From assembly GCA_036345935.2 (NCBI GenBank), contig JADWOT020000007.1:10067990-10131989 (forward strand): a stretch of DNA of 64,000 nt. Reading direction: 5' to 3'. The notes under the pieces were generated by a model that was given only the letters and a program-made list of their open reading frames with translations, was not told where the DNA came from and ran no database searches. The DNA comes from Taenia hydatigena (lineage: Eukaryota; Platyhelminthes; Cestoda; Cyclophyllidea; Taeniidae). Below are positions 48,380 to 60,013 of the stretch, one piece after another. The translations under genes and the position numbers were made by a program. Each line of letters opens with the position of its first letter. The stretch's first letter is position 1.

Positions 48380-49305
48380 GCTTAGACGATTTGTTAAACA
48401 GTGAGTTATTTCAATAAGGAGAGATTATGGTGGATGAGGCCTAAGTTGTTAGAGGCAATCAGTAAAATAAGCCAATCACTTGGCTTTACTTGGTGCTAAT
48501 TCATTATAGGCCATAAATATTACGAAAGTGAGTTTTATTCATAGGGAACGCCCTTAAAGCTTTGAGACATTAGCAAACAGCATTAGGTGTTTACCTTTTA
48601 CATAAAACTTGTCATCAGAGTATTTCTGCGTTGAAACAGTCAGTATCTCAAAAGTGATGATGACGATAATAATAATGGGCGTTCTTATTAACCAAAACTT
48701 ACTGCACCACCACCACCACCACCCGCATCGCTCGTTATGGGGGCGCTTTTCAGCTTTTATCACAGGCTCGTCATGTTGCCAACAGCATCTGTCGTTACCG
48801 ATGTTGGCATTCACAATTGGGGATGCGGACGTTGAATCCGTTCTATCGGAAGCCATTGAGATCTCAATTAGCTCCTTCAAACTTGCAGGCTTTGTCGACA
48901 GCTGTAACGTTGCATATTATTTAACCAATTGATCCTGCTGGAATTTCCTCTACTCACTGTCGACTATTCATTTGCACAGGACTAGCAGCGTGGACTTGTG
49001 CTTGAAGAACTTATGAACCTATGCACGAGCACGTGAAGAGCGTGAACCTTGCACAGTCATTTGAGGCTGCTCTAACTCTGCCTGTCAAAGCGATAAAGAA
49101 GTCCATTTGAAATCTGACTCCCGTTTTCGTTCTCGTTCTATCCAACGCGTGGTTGGTAAAGTGCCCTCGCTTCAACGTGGGCTGTGCTAGCATTGACAGC
49201 CAACTATGGTTTTTGTTGCTCTGCGGGCAGCAACTCTCCCAAACCCAGGCGTTGCAGCACTGATCAGCACTCCACCGATATGTAAAATTGCTGGGTGTCC
49301 CACTC
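48380..49305. other. No supported gene; right flank of the viral element
   Basis: Contains the CAC microsatellite and a 107-codon plus-strand frame (48609-48932) opposed by a 108-codon minus-strand frame; neither has motifs. The right boundary of the viral element lies somewhere after 48375. Confidence 0.3.
48703..48723. repeat. CAC microsatellite
   Basis: About seven CAC units; gives His or Trp runs in overlapping frames. Confidence 0.85.
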
Positions 49306-49309
49306 CTCC

Positions 49310-49447
49310 TCACTGTGCATGCGGTGTTGAGGCGTCGTCACCGATCTCACTGATATCCTCCTGAAAATGTTGCAAATGTATCTTCCTTTTTTGCTTCTGG
49401 GCCTCTTCTTTTGTCACTCGCTCTTTATCCAGCTTCTGGCTTTTCAT
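49310..49447 (-). CDS. Charged 45-codon ORF overlapping the upstream stop
   Basis: Minus-strand ATG at 49447 overlaps the TGA of the upstream model as ATGA. The frame encodes KLDKERVTKEEAQKQKRKIH followed by LQHFQEDISEIGDDASTP and ends at TGA 49310. High charge and helix-forming composition suggest genuine coding sequence. It may be an alternative 3' end of the upstream gene (for example via the CAGAAG acceptor near 49435) or a separate small ORF. Confidence 0.35.
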   Translation of the reverse strand: MKSQKLDKERVTKEEAQKQKRKIHLQHFQEDISEIGDDASTPHAQ

Positions 49448-49845
49448 ATGTGGTCGTTGTGCGACGAGCCGTCATCGGTCTGCTAAAATAGCCTTACACA
49501 GCAAGCCACAGAGTGCGTAGCCTGCAGGCACAAGAGCGTACTTGGAAATTTGCAGATGGAACCACCTGCTTATAGTGTGACTCTGGTGGTTGGAGCAGCA
49601 GATAAGACAGTATGCAGTTATGCGAAAGCAGCACCCTCGATGCACTGCGATTGTTGGTAAAACAGCTAGGTGCCCTATTACCATAAAGCGTCTTTAGAGG
49701 AGTACGGATCTGGACCAAGGGCAATAAATTGACCACGGTCCATAGAGTTGGTGCCAACATCCACACCTGCGTCATCACCGCCGGCAGTATCGTCAGCCAC
49801 TAGACCATGCATGAGACGGAAGTGTTTGATACATGCCACTTCTTT
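49444..49845 (-). CDS. Unidentified gene, three 3' exons
   Basis: Minus-strand exons 49845-49682, 49644-49542 and 49482-49444 (TGA). Sites: TGAGTGAAAG in (weak), TATG|GTAATA, ACAATCGCAG in, CAA|GTACGC, GGCTATTTTAG in. Phases agree (2 and 0); introns are 37 and 59 bases. The product reads EVACIKHFRLMHGLVADDTA, then GGDDAGVDVGTNSMDRGQFI and ALGPDPYSSKDAL, ASRVLLSHNCILSYLLLQPP and ANFQ, with a short acidic end. No family recognised. The upstream exon boundary is the least certain part. Confidence 0.45.
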
Positions 49846-49859
49846 CTTTCACTCATCAC

Positions 49860-51800
49860 CCACCACATCACCTCGAATACCACTTGGTCCGTTCATTGAT
49901 TCTTCCGGCAATTAATGATTTAATGCACCTTCTTAACAAATGCTAATAAAATTTTCACTGACACGGTAAGTGAACGATCAAATTGCGTTTGGTTTTCAAG
50001 ACAATTTAGCCCATATGTGTACGTCTTGAAAAGCAGTTTACGCCAAATTTGGCGATCTAGACTGAATCAAACATAATCCTTAGTGTAATTGAGAAACGGT
50101 TCTCTTGGAAAGATTCCTGTCTGCACGGGTGTTCCTTAGAAGTGGATATTTTGATATGAAAGCGTCAAAAACATTCATATGGCATTAGCTTGTTTAAAAA
50201 ACCCAAGTAGATAAATTAGCCTTAGGATTTGTTTGTGATTTCCTGCCAATTTCTAAGGTCTTGCCGATGTTGCGACCCGCTTATCTTCTGGTTCATGGCT
50301 TATTTCTCAAACATTTGTCTGCATTACATTAGTTAACCGCTTACCCATTTTCGTTGCCATGTATATATCCCAGGAAGAGACCGAGGGAACTAATTCTACT
50401 ATGAGTTTGCAATGAGGACTTTTGGAAATCGTCACCATGACTGATCGTCTCCGCATTGCTCCTTATCTCACTGTTTGCAAACTACGCAGTTATTCATTCG
50501 GCTTTTCTCATCCGCGAAGCAATTCTTAGTCGAATGACCATTTAAATGTTCCTAAAATAGCGCGATTGTAATATTTGAACTTTGCGTTCACTTGAACAGG
50601 TGTTCTTCTTTTTGAATTCTCGCGCTGTAATTAGGAGGAAAAAAAGTCGCCTAAAAATGTTTTCGCTTTCCAATTTATAAATTCCAATTAAGCAAAATAG
50701 ACAAACAAATGCACTTATTGGGTTGCACTTGGTTGAGTGTTAGCCAAACTATGCGACGGCGGTAACTGAATGACTATCACCACCCCATTTAGAAGATCCG
50801 CTACCCGTAAGGCAGATGCCATGCGCCCTTTCCATCCTTCGGCAGTACTATCACCTCTATCGCGAGCTTTGATCGTTGCGCAAATGCGAAATCCTCACAT
50901 TATTTAACGTTCGCTAGGTGTAGAGGAGCATAAGGGAACTCATCACAAGTTGACCACCATCCTCATTTCAGGCAATGCGTAAACCTTCCGTTTGTTTAAA
51001 CGAGACACTTGGAATCAAAACTTGTGTCAACGTAAAGGGTGTTAGCAGGCAGTGATTCTAGTCGGGTTATCGTTGACATTGTCAACTTAGTGTGCTAGGT
51101 GAAGTGGGTTGTGGCACAAACGCATTGTGGGATTGGAATAGCCGATTAGAATCTCGGACGAGGCGACTAACTCTTTCAAGTTCGATGCAGTGCTAATGCA
51201 AAAATCGTGTTTCAGACGTGGAGTTAAATGTAGGACTTGACTTCAGCAAAATTATCAAAGGAAAGCGGGATAAAAGCAGTGGGCAGCCATCTCACCGACA
51301 TCAAAGAAGCAAGCATGAAAACATTCCCGAAAGGGCATGTAATGCTTTGGCTTAGATGGTTTTTTGAAGCATTGATTGAATCGAGCCATTTGATGCAATT
51401 AGCTTCACATAATCCTGCCGCACAAGTCATGGTGAATTGACAAAGTACTTTTGCAGGATATTCCTTGAAATGTTTTGGGGGCTTCATTATGTAAATTAGG
51501 CCCTATAAAGATGTGAGTGCCTGTTGGCCAATAAAACCAGTCAAAGATTCTAAGACCCACTTTGCGGCACCGTGCAATAATGTTGGTATGCTTTTCCATT
51601 AATGAAATTATCATTCTGGGAATCATAAAAACGTAGTCGACCCGTGTGCTACGAGTTCGCGTTAAGGCCATAATTGAAGTGTGCACAGTCTTGATTTTCA
51701 TTTTATTGCAGTTTTGCCAAGTGCATCCCAAGCTGTGCCTGGTCTGTCAATGGCAAAAGTGAGAAAACAAGTGTTTTTTAGGAAAGCAGCCCTTTGCTTA
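49860..51800. other. Weak ORFs only
   Basis: Open frames at 51224-51487 (-), 51237-51440 (+) and 51405-51731 (-) overlap each other, so at most one can be coding. The last (108 codons, with RMIISLMEKHTNIIARCRKV) is the most protein-like. None has clear splice sites. Confidence 0.3.
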
Positions 51801-51814
51801 TTCACTCTGCGAAT

Positions 51815-52890
51815 TCGTCTTTCACAGGCATGCATCGCCGTATTTGACGGCCATATCGATTCGTGGCGGCTCGACATTTTGCGTGTGTTTTAGGCTGCGC
51901 AGTAAACTTATTCGCCCTGAGGTAGACAATTAAGCGTTAAGCACTTTCGTGTTTTTGTGTTGTTTGCGCATCTTCTTTCATACAAATCGTCACAAATTCG
52001 GAAGAACATTAGTAATGTTGAAAAAATGCGAGAAGCATTGAGTATCGTCATTTTTTTGCGAATGTACTGAGTCGCCTCATTTATAAACTGAGATCGCATT
52101 TTTGGTCCATCCATTTGCATGGCGTTGTTCAGTGCAATTCCTCTGCTCCATTTTCATAGGGGAGAATGCTTTTCACGATTACTTCCTTGACGTAGGCAAG
52201 ATGAGTGTCAGCTTTTTTAATCCTGTTATGCTCTGATAATTTTGCTAAAGTTAAATCTTACTTTTAACTCCACGTCTGAAACAAAATTTTCGCATCAACA
52301 CTGTATTGAGCCTGAGCAGAAAAGCAGTTGTAGTAAATGCCTCTGAAACAAATAGCCACTGGAGTAAATACATCGGCAAGCATTGCTTCACCAGCTATTT
52401 GTTCCCTAGCTGATCATGCTTACGAATCCCTTCTTTGCTCCTCGTTTCTTTAGGGTACAACTTAAGATTTCTTAATTTCCTCCCGTCCAGACTGCTTGCG
52501 CTTGCTCAAGGGCGACGGTGTTGCCCAGTTGAAATGCAATTTTATAGATCGGATTGATGGTACTGAATGAATTTAGTCTCGAGATCGTAGGCTGAAATGC
52601 AAAGTGGTGAGAATCTTTGGGAAACAACGCCGAACTTTTACTTAACGCTCACGCTGACATCAAAAGAATGTATTCTTAATGTTGGCCGTGAAAAGGCACA
52701 TGAAACTTTGGGTCTTTGGGACTCTTGATTTAGGGATGAAGCTAATCTTATTTTTGTTTCATCAGCACCACATAGTCCTCCCACCAATGCCATGGTGAAG
52801 TGTTTGAATGTGAATGCGAATGTAGAAATGAAACTATTCAGCGATGTGGTCTCGCACTGGATGAAACGTGTCCTGATGCCTAAAAGAGTT
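51815..52890 (+). repeat. Repeat family A, copy 3 (with deletions)
   Basis: Aligns to copies 1 and 2 from TTTGACGGCCATATCGATTC (51842) to GAATGTGAATGCGAATGTAG (52806), but is shorter, lacking internal stretches. Confidence 0.7.
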
Positions 52891-52899
52891 AATTTTTTT

Positions 52900-53970
52900 C
52901 TGCTTAATCTTTCGTGAGCGTGTGCATGCATCTCGCAATAGCTCAGTTTTCTACAAGTTCGCGGTATACGCTCTTGAGCAGGAAACGATTTACTGCTTTT
53001 CTTAAGATCGACAAATTTGGCACTTTGGTCATGAATGGCAAATTGCTTCAGTCGAACGCAATCCTTCAATGTGTAGATAAGTGAAATTGCCGCTTCGAGA
53101 AGGGGAGTAAAAGTAAGTTTAACAAGTCGGAAGTGCGTTGTGGATTGTTGTGCGGAAAGACATTAGCATATGTGCATATATGTATAAGTAAGCTAATGAT
53201 CCCCTTGACTTCGCCACATTCCCCACCTTTGTTCGATGTCAACGGCTTCCTCCTTTTTTAATTTGGTAGTAGTATGCATACCATAGAATGTATTTGCGAA
53301 TATTATGATTAGGTACCCCACCTCCTATTTCCCAACCTTTATCTCAGCTTGTTGCACCTCTTGACGCAGATGCGGTTGTATGCGGGGTTGCTTTCTTAGC
53401 AAAGCTGGCCATGAATGCGCAGCTGAATCGGAATGTGCATGTAGAAAGCCGTCCTTTATAAAAGGTAAAAGTTGTCATCATGTAACCCCGCATCAGCTGG
53501 TTCTCAATTGCTGCGGTGGGAGGAGCAGGTGATTAAATTAAGCAGTCGGATATTACCCCAGTTCGACCTTGCTGGTTACTTATTAACTTATTCGTCCAAA
53601 CGCTTTACCCATTTTAAGTAGGTAGACAAGTTAAAACTGGTAAAAATATTAGTGCTGGACATTGAATTGGTTTTGCTTTAAACATATCCCTCAAGTGCAG
53701 CATGCTTTCTCTATCATAATCCACAGCTTATTAATTTCGGAGAATTTTATAAATCGAATGATTTTGCTGCGACAGAAATTGTATCATGCAAATATAAAAG
53801 TTTGCATTTTGATAAAGCTCTCAAAGCGTGACTCTGATGAAGCGCTAGAGTGCATTCACACTACTCATCACCTTATTCCAACTGTTTTATGTGTTCCAAA
53901 GCTAGCCGATTTCATCTACCCATCACGACAGCATAAATGGATGGCGAGAAGACAGCTCCCCAATTTTTGA
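52900..53970. other. No supported gene
   Basis: The 102-codon frame at 53662-53970 (+) contains NRMILLRQKLYHANIKVCIL but has no motif or splice evidence. A pair of AT-rich stretches near 53160-53290 shows nothing recognisable. Confidence 0.3.
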
Positions 53971-53974
53971 ATAA

Positions 53975-54370
53975 GCCTACTGAATTTTAAATTAAGTGTC
54001 AATAAATTTGTCATGCACCCATAATTCAGTGATTGACAATTCATAGCGAATAATGACCTAAACAGTCGAGCCGATGCTTTGTTCTCCACCTCCATATAGC
54101 TGGAAAACAGTCAGACATTGCTAGTAAATCGGCAATAACATTTCGTCTACCCCCTTTCAATGCGTGTTCAAATTGTCTAGATTGTAAATGCGCTGATAAT
54201 CCTCTGCGGTACTGCCTCGAAGACTATTCATCAACCTTTCAAGACCTTTTACAATGTGATGATTTTACCTTGGGCGCAATATCGGATCAGCACAGAGCTG
54301 ATTTCCTTAAAAGTCTTTTGTCAGTAAAGGTCAAACGAGGCTAGTGGCAGTAAGGTGCGTTTAGGATCAT
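53975..54370 (-). repeat. C element fragment, inverted
   Basis: Reverse complement of part of the C element (about 62740-63150): CATTCACCAACC-like strings, GCGCAATATCGGATCAGCAC near 54278 and TCTTCAAGACTA-like strings are shared. Both ends are truncated. Confidence 0.7.
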
Positions 54371-54399
54371 CTGTTTTCTAGAGCTGTGCAGAGGAACGC

Positions 54400-55600
54400 G
54401 AGCCTCACAATATATGTTGGTTTAGCTACCGTTTTGATGTCATGCACATCTGCTCATGGTTGGAGTCCCCGTACCATTCATGTTGTATTAGTGGCATATT
54501 TTTATGCACGCAAATGTGCACTTAAGTTTCATGTGTACTTATGTATGCAGGCTATAAGGCTGTGTAAGATGATTTCACTGGGTTTTATTGGGTTGTTGCA
54601 CCATGATCCGATTGCAGGGGTAAATTGTTTGTCAGAACACAGGTCACTGTTGAAAGTGTAGCGTTTACCGCAGGAACTTTTTCTTAAGACCAAGACATTT
54701 TTGACATGGCGCTTTCTTTTAAACGGATGACCGCCAGCCCATTTCAGACAAAGCCAGACGCATTCCAATCAACATGGTGTGTTGATGCCATCGTTGTGGA
54801 TGAACAGTGTTAACGTACATGCCAGCTTTTCCTTCCCTGTTATTTGACACAAAAGTCAAGTCAGTGGGGAGAAGGAATTAAACCATTCTCCTTTCGTGTC
54901 TTGTTGGCTTATTTCTCCTGTGTAGGTTTATTGAATAATGCTTTCGCACAGCATTTTAGTTAATTTCTTCGAAGTTTGCTTAATTTTAAAAACTGCGACT
55001 GCAACTACAGACTGAAATGCATAGCATAACATCCTAGACGCCTCCCACTTCGGTTACTATGCCTTTGTAGTGCCCACGTTCTTGTGTATGCCTGTCCGTG
55101 CATGTCAATTTATGTGTGTGCGCGTGTGAGCACGAGCAATGAAATGGGGAGGGGAGGTGGATTAAGATTAGGTATAGCTGGCATGGCGCGGCGCGATATC
55201 TCCTTGATGGTTTGGTGGTTAGGAACCCTGGGTCTCACTATGACGACGCGAGCCTAACTCTCGGTTGTGAAGCTCTTTTAATCACCTCACATCGCTACTG
55301 GCCACGCGGCTACTTGTCCGCATGGCTAGTAGGTGGCTGATGGACTTTGCATGGTGTTCCAGATTTTACTCGAGCATCGCGGGAGCAATAGTGTAAGATT
55401 TGAAAGATGAATGTGCGTTAATGACCTCAAACCTATCGGTCTTCCATTAGGCAAAGACTATGGCAAATAGCCCCATGGATCAATGAATATGAGCCAACAC
55501 ACCAAAGCCACGTATGAGCGCATGTGCGCCTAGTGTCTACCCAGGGGATCACTGATAGGCGATGCCCACGAGTATGCATCTTAGCCTGATTCTGGTACTT
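54400..55600. other. No supported gene
   Basis: Frames at 54386-54661 (+) and 54529-54768 (-) oppose each other without motifs. 55060-55250 is relatively GT-rich and low in complexity. Confidence 0.3.
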
Positions 55601-55619
55601 CCTGCCACCATATTTAGGT

Positions 55620-56562
55620 CTATCTACCACCAACCATTTGTCCTTGACTCAGAAATAAATCCCAGACCTGGTACTGGTCAGCATTGATTGCACCCAACCC
55701 AATCACCGGCCAATCAGATGGCAATGGCTGAGCAAGAGCTCGTATTTCGGGGTGTTTAGCACGAATTATCACGCAAATGGAATGTCCTACAGCATAAAAG
55801 TGAATGCTTTTTACAAATGATTGCGACATCATTGGCGTCGCTAATATGGTTGAGAAATGTTCTTGTGTTTGCCCTCGCCTAAGCAAACCTGCCTACCCTT
55901 ACAGGCATGGATAAGCTAGCGTTTGAATGACTTTCAATGAGAATTTTTACAGACTGGACCTACTAGTATACGATCTTAAGGAAGTCAAGGAGAACTTTAG
56001 CAGATTCAAGATCTTGATGAAAGCCAGTGACACGAGATTACAAATGCATGGTATTCAGCGACCGCTCCTACTTCTCAAGACCAAAAGTGTCGGCAATATG
56101 GTATAGAATCTTTCGCCACGTATATAGTCATGCTGCGTGTGCTTGTGCTGCCTGATGTATTTCGCTTTTTAGTCGAGTCGTTGGTTGCCATTGCAACCGA
56201 TTAAGATCTGTCTCCTTTCAGTCACCCTAATTTTGCATCATACTATCAGCATTTGCATTTCGTCATCAATCTTTGCTTTCAACCTCCCCAAAACTAACCT
56301 CATTCATATAACAATGCCGTGACATGTAGTGAGCTTTCTCCTTCCCAATAATAGCGATAAGTATAATCATTCTACATTGCGTAGAGCTTACTTCCTCCCA
56401 GAATGTAAGGCTTGAAGCAGCTGACCATCATATGGTGAAAATGGCATGGGGTCCTCCAGTCTTGCTTAATGGTCGCATTATTGGCTGTATCATAGGATGG
56501 ATCATTGAAGACTAATGACACTACATAGGCCTTTTTCCTCTCAAGTCGCTTCCACACATCCA
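55620..56562 (-). CDS. Unidentified gene, two 3' exons
   Basis: Minus-strand exon 56562-56392 ends GGAGGAA|GTAAGC (phase 1); exon 55888-55620 follows GGGTAGGCAG and enters in phase 1, ending at TAG 55620. The joined frame of about 145 codons reads WKRLERKKAYVVSLVFNDPS, DWRTPCHFHHMMVSCFKPYI, then GQTQEHFSTILATPMMSQSF, HFYAVGHSICVIIRAKHPEI and SDWPVIGLGAINADQYQVWD. Composition is strongly protein-like across both exons. No family recognised. The upstream acceptor (TTTTATATAAG) is weak; the frame continues upstream with one stop, so more exons or decay are likely. Confidence 0.5.
55953..56106 (+). CDS. Possible exon inside the opposite-strand intron
   Basis: A strong plus-strand acceptor (GAATTTTTACAG) opens 49 codons in phase 2 up to ATG|GTATAG, or to the TAG at 56104 if unspliced. 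It encodes LLVYDLKEVKENFSRFKILM, then RLQMHGIQRPLLLLKTKS. Protein-like, but lying inside the intron of the minus-strand gene at 55620-56562, so both cannot be taken for granted. Confidence 0.3.
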
Positions 56563-56599
56563 CTTATATAAAAGCTAGGAGAGTCCATTTCTGCCATCG

Positions 56600-57440
56600 T
56601 TCGTTCACAGAGACAACCAAGTGCTTCGATGATATTAAGTACATCGGCTGCATAGCACAAATTCAATGGCGACTAAACCAACTTTTCCAAAGATTTGTCC
56701 CTTATAATTGTTCCGTCGATGTTAATTTAGTGATTTAATGTTCACATGCCTCACTTGAAACAACTATAAAACGAACCCCTTTGAGCGTTGATATTGGAAT
56801 TCCGTGCATTTATCCCCAATACCAACTATCAGGATTTTGGCGTGAAGGCGTTACAGGTTGCTATGGATGGAATGTCTTGCATCGAAAAGAAAAGAAAGGT
56901 GTTTTATTTTAACTATGGAATGTTGATTGATTCCGTCAGCATTACTATCAGACCAGACGGGGGTTTTGCCTAAAATGTGCCTTCAGAGAGCATCCGCCAA
57001 TTTCTACATACTCGCCTCATTTTAGTGTTAAGACTTTCGTTTCGACTTCAGCATATAGGATGTAGCGGGACTCTCTAGTTGCTAATTTATAATCTAAGAC
57101 AACAAGCTGGGTGGCTACTCATAAATATCCCTTCACGACTATCTGAGCTGAGATTGTAAGTATCATTGTTATTTGCAATTTAGCCGCCGCAACGGTCCCA
57201 AATATTACGGACACTGTAAAGCTGCGGCTACAATCCAAAGCCTCATGCGCATTGCATTAAATGGTTTATCATCAATCCCTATGTAATCTACTCTAGCACC
57301 ACTCGCTTTTTTTAACAGAGACATTCAAAAGCATAATTCTAATTTAAAACTATCCGGATTGCCTGCGTGTCGCAGGATTGATCAAAGATTACCCGAGACC
57401 GCTCAAAATAAGTAAGATCCTAGCTATCACCATCCAATTA
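56600..57440. other. Weak ORF only
   Basis: Frame 56788-56973 (+) contains FGVKALQVAMDGMSCIEKKR after a fair acceptor at 56832; no partner exons. Otherwise nothing seen. Confidence 0.3.
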
Positions 57441-57453
57441 GACGGAACTCTAC

Positions 57454-57552
57454 AGATTCATTAGCTTGGCAATTTACTATAGACGTTTTGTCAGGGGCTT
57501 TGTCGATGTCATTAGCCCGCTGCGTAGACTAGCCGGCAAACAGACGCGATGA
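57454..57552 (+). mobile_element. Ty3/Gypsy pol fragment (RT connection)
   Basis: Encodes RFISLAIYYRRFVRGFVDVI followed by SPLRRLAG, the conserved end of reverse transcriptase in Ty3/Gypsy elements (FLGLxxYYRRFxxxF...PLxxL). Stops lie on both sides (TGA at 57550) and no other pol domain was recognised nearby, so it is a short relic. Confidence 0.75.
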
Positions 57553-57559
57553 AGATAAA

Positions 57560-57990
57560 GGGAAGGCAACTAGACCTGGGGTTAGGCATATCTACTTTAA
57601 AGCATAGCTTAGTATGTATCCATCAAAAGAAAGTCAAGGAAGCCTGTTCGAAAGTTTTAAATTGCATGCACATACATGTGTAATAACCATTTGCGAATGC
57701 AAATACAAAGTCCTTAAAAAACTAATGTTCTATGTTATCCTGTTCAGATGCTAATAATGTAATATTACTGTACCGCTATCAGCAAGCATCCAAACCGACG
57801 ACGTGATCTGATGCAAATTTATTCACTACGATACCTGCCTGATCATATCAATAAAGCAACAACTAATTGCTTGTAATCGAATTCATCCCACATTAGGGTG
57901 CACAAGGGGCTCTGAATGCCTCGAATGCTCTACCTCTCTTAAACATCGGTTTTAGCTGAAACAACTCACAAATTACCTGCAACTTCTGGA
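57560..57990. other. No supported gene
   Basis: Sequence between the Gypsy fragment and the gene starting at 57997; nothing recognised. Confidence 0.35.
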
Positions 57991-57996
57991 ACCGTT

Positions 57997-58697
57997 ATGG
58001 CGCCGTCGTATTCTGACCAATGGCAACCAGATGTCTACAAAATCGATAAGGCAGAGGTCAAACCATGTGCAGCCGCTGTAACTGATGCCTGATATTCTCC
58101 CACAGAGGTGATTTGGATGAATGTGTTCTAGCAATGCTTCCAATGTTGGCTAATCCGCGTAAAATTCCGTGCAGTTAAGGTGTATTTCTGAATCCACAAT
58201 TTTTTGGAATGCAGTGTATCACAGTGAGGTCTAAATGCAGGAGATGTTCGTTCGGAACAGAAAGTTGTAGTTGAGGGTCAAAGTGCATAGGATTTAATTG
58301 AAAATTGAACAGCTGCATACTCACTAATGTGCCATTCACTTAGGTGGATAAGGAGAACGTCAAGGTATTCAAATGTCGTAAAACAGAGCCAGCACACATT
58401 GTAATTTAAAGCGCCTACACTGCTTCCATGATGCCTGATGGCCTGAGGAGGGAATGTTGGATTGACGTCTAAAATTTTCCCGATGTTTGATGTGTTCTAA
58501 TCATCCTAGTTGTTTTGCAAAGTCATGGACAAATCGGACGTCGCACACATGAACTTACCGAAATGCCAAATATAGTTAAAATGAATTTGCAAATCTCATC
58601 AGTTGCTATAAACGATGTGTCACGGAGGGTGACAACACGGGTTTTGTCTAATTTAAGCAAAGCAACAGATAGTAAACTCAGTGCTCTCATCAGCTAA
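57997..58697 (+). CDS. Small unidentified protein, four-exon model
   Basis: Exons 57997-58077, 58241-58266, 58344-58400 and 58523-58697 (TAA). The ATG is in favourable context (CCGTTATGG). Sites: GCT|GTAACT, TCTAAATGCAG in, GTT|GTAGTT, CATTCACTTAG in, CATT|GTAATT, TTTTGCAAAG in. Phases agree at all three junctions (0, 2, 2), giving about 112 residues: MAPSYSDQWQPDVYKIDKAE at the start, a basic middle (WIRRTSRYSNVVKQSQH), and a helical end (THELTEMPNIVKMNLQISSV then SRRVTTRVLSNLSKATDSKL). The 26-base second exon is the weakest part. The last exon alone is convincing. No family recognised. Confidence 0.45.
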
Positions 58698-58784
58698 TAG
58701 CCTAAAGTGGAAGCACTTCATATATTTCTGTCCATATACACGGATAAATATATGCATGTAAGCTTTAAGTTGAATGGAAGTTAC

Positions 58785-58980
58785 TATGGTGTGCCCGAAA
58801 CCAGTGTACATAGTATAAGGTGATGATCCTGAGTAACACGGGATACTCTAAGCATCCAAATGCATCCCGTTCACTAAAATCAAAAGAAGTCAAACTGAAT
58901 TTGGAAAAGTTCTCATGTTTGGTGGGTCTTGTCACTTGAACGTGGCAATTAACGAACCCACTAGCGGTGAGTGGCGGCAT
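58785..58980 (-). pseudogene. Inverted relic of the zinc-finger first exon
   Basis: Minus strand matches exon 1 of the gene at 60014-60938, including the phase-1 donor (A|GTAACT versus A|GTAATT) and the shared SNFHS read-through. The finger keeps Cys, X12 and His-X4-His spacing (VHWFRAHHSN) but has Tyr for the second Cys. No further exons of this copy were found, so it is probably dead. Confidence 0.55.
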
Positions 58981-59026
58981 GTGGCAAAACGAATAAGTTT
59001 GAAATCAGCCGTAGCGTGGAGGCTAG

Positions 59027-59230
59027 GGCTCTGTGGACTACAGTCAGTATCTAAACATGCCAGCAGATCATTTGCTTAGACTTCTACTGAGTTACTTAAG
59101 TATCATGACTAATGAAGATCCCACCGATTTGGGACATGCGCAGATTGCTTTAGTTCTAGCGATTCCTATAGAACCTAGTACGCAAGAAACTGAAAGGCGC
59201 CTTACAAGTTTTCAAAGGCAGTGCATTTAA
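59027..59230 (+). CDS. Possible terminal exon, unidentified
   Basis: After GTGGAGGCTAG a phase-0 frame runs 67 codons to TAA at 59228: YSQYLNMPADHLLRLLLSYL, NEDPTDLGHAQIALVLAIPI and TQETERRLTSFQRQC. Protein-like, acidic-to-helical, no motif recognised. It lies between the zinc-finger relic and the zinc-finger gene but is not in frame with either. Confidence 0.3.
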   Translation, partial: GSVDYSQYLNMPADHLLRLLLSYLSIMTNEDPTDLGHAQIALVLAIPIEPSTQETERRLTSFQRQCI

Positions 59231-59239
59231 ATGGTCAAA

Positions 59240-59910
59240 AGGCATGTCATTGCGGAGGTTGGCATGTCTTCCGGCCATTTACCATCCTTTTCTTACCTCC
59301 GTACACAGTTATTTCCAAATTCATTTTGAATTCTTCCGTGCAGCTTAAAGGATTCTACCAAATTTAGTTAGTTCAGTTACGATTAGACACTAAAAGGGAA
59401 AGTAACGGGCTGACAATCAAGTGATTTCTTAACGAGACATTAGTGATATTTTGGCTGCTATTAGACTTGAGACTAGTGGTGCGTTCGTACATACCTGCCC
59501 ATTTATAGTGCATTAGAGACTGCTTCTACAGAAGAAGATATTGACCATTCGGAGGAATATTGAAGGGGACGCGAACTGTGAAGTGTTCAAAGAGGGCTTG
59601 CCTACCTAACGCCAAAGCCTTCTTTTTTCAGGCATTGCTCTAAGATGTGTATCAAAATTCATGCAATAAGTTAATAGGGCTTCGGTTTGGGTAATTTTAA
59701 AATCAATGTAATATAAGACCAGTTTCATTTAAAGGTGCCCTCTAGCAAACTACCCTTGAATTTATGCAGAAGACCAAATTAAAACATGGCCCAGTAGTTA
59801 GAAAGCAAATCAAGTGAGTTAATATAATTCAGTAAGTTTTACTCACGCGCGTGCAATGCTCAAAGTTTTGGCTGAAATGCGCGACTGTTACTTTCTGTGT
59901 TTAAATAAAG
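59240..59910. other. Intergenic; nothing recognised
   Basis: An AATAAA-containing string lies near 59901 and could serve an upstream plus-strand transcript. No other signal. Confidence 0.3.
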
Positions 59911-60013
59911 CACAAGATTGAGGACAGATGTGGTCAGTAGCTTTGCTCTCGCTTTGAATGCACTGCAAGCTTTGGTACTGGATCTCGATCATCTAGCGTT
60001 CCTCTACGCCAAA

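Noticed and set aside
48515..48528. AAATATTAC string resembling a viral nonanucleotide
   Set aside because: Not enclosed by an inverted repeat and outside the Rep/Cap intergenic interval; the hairpin at 48189 is a far better candidate.
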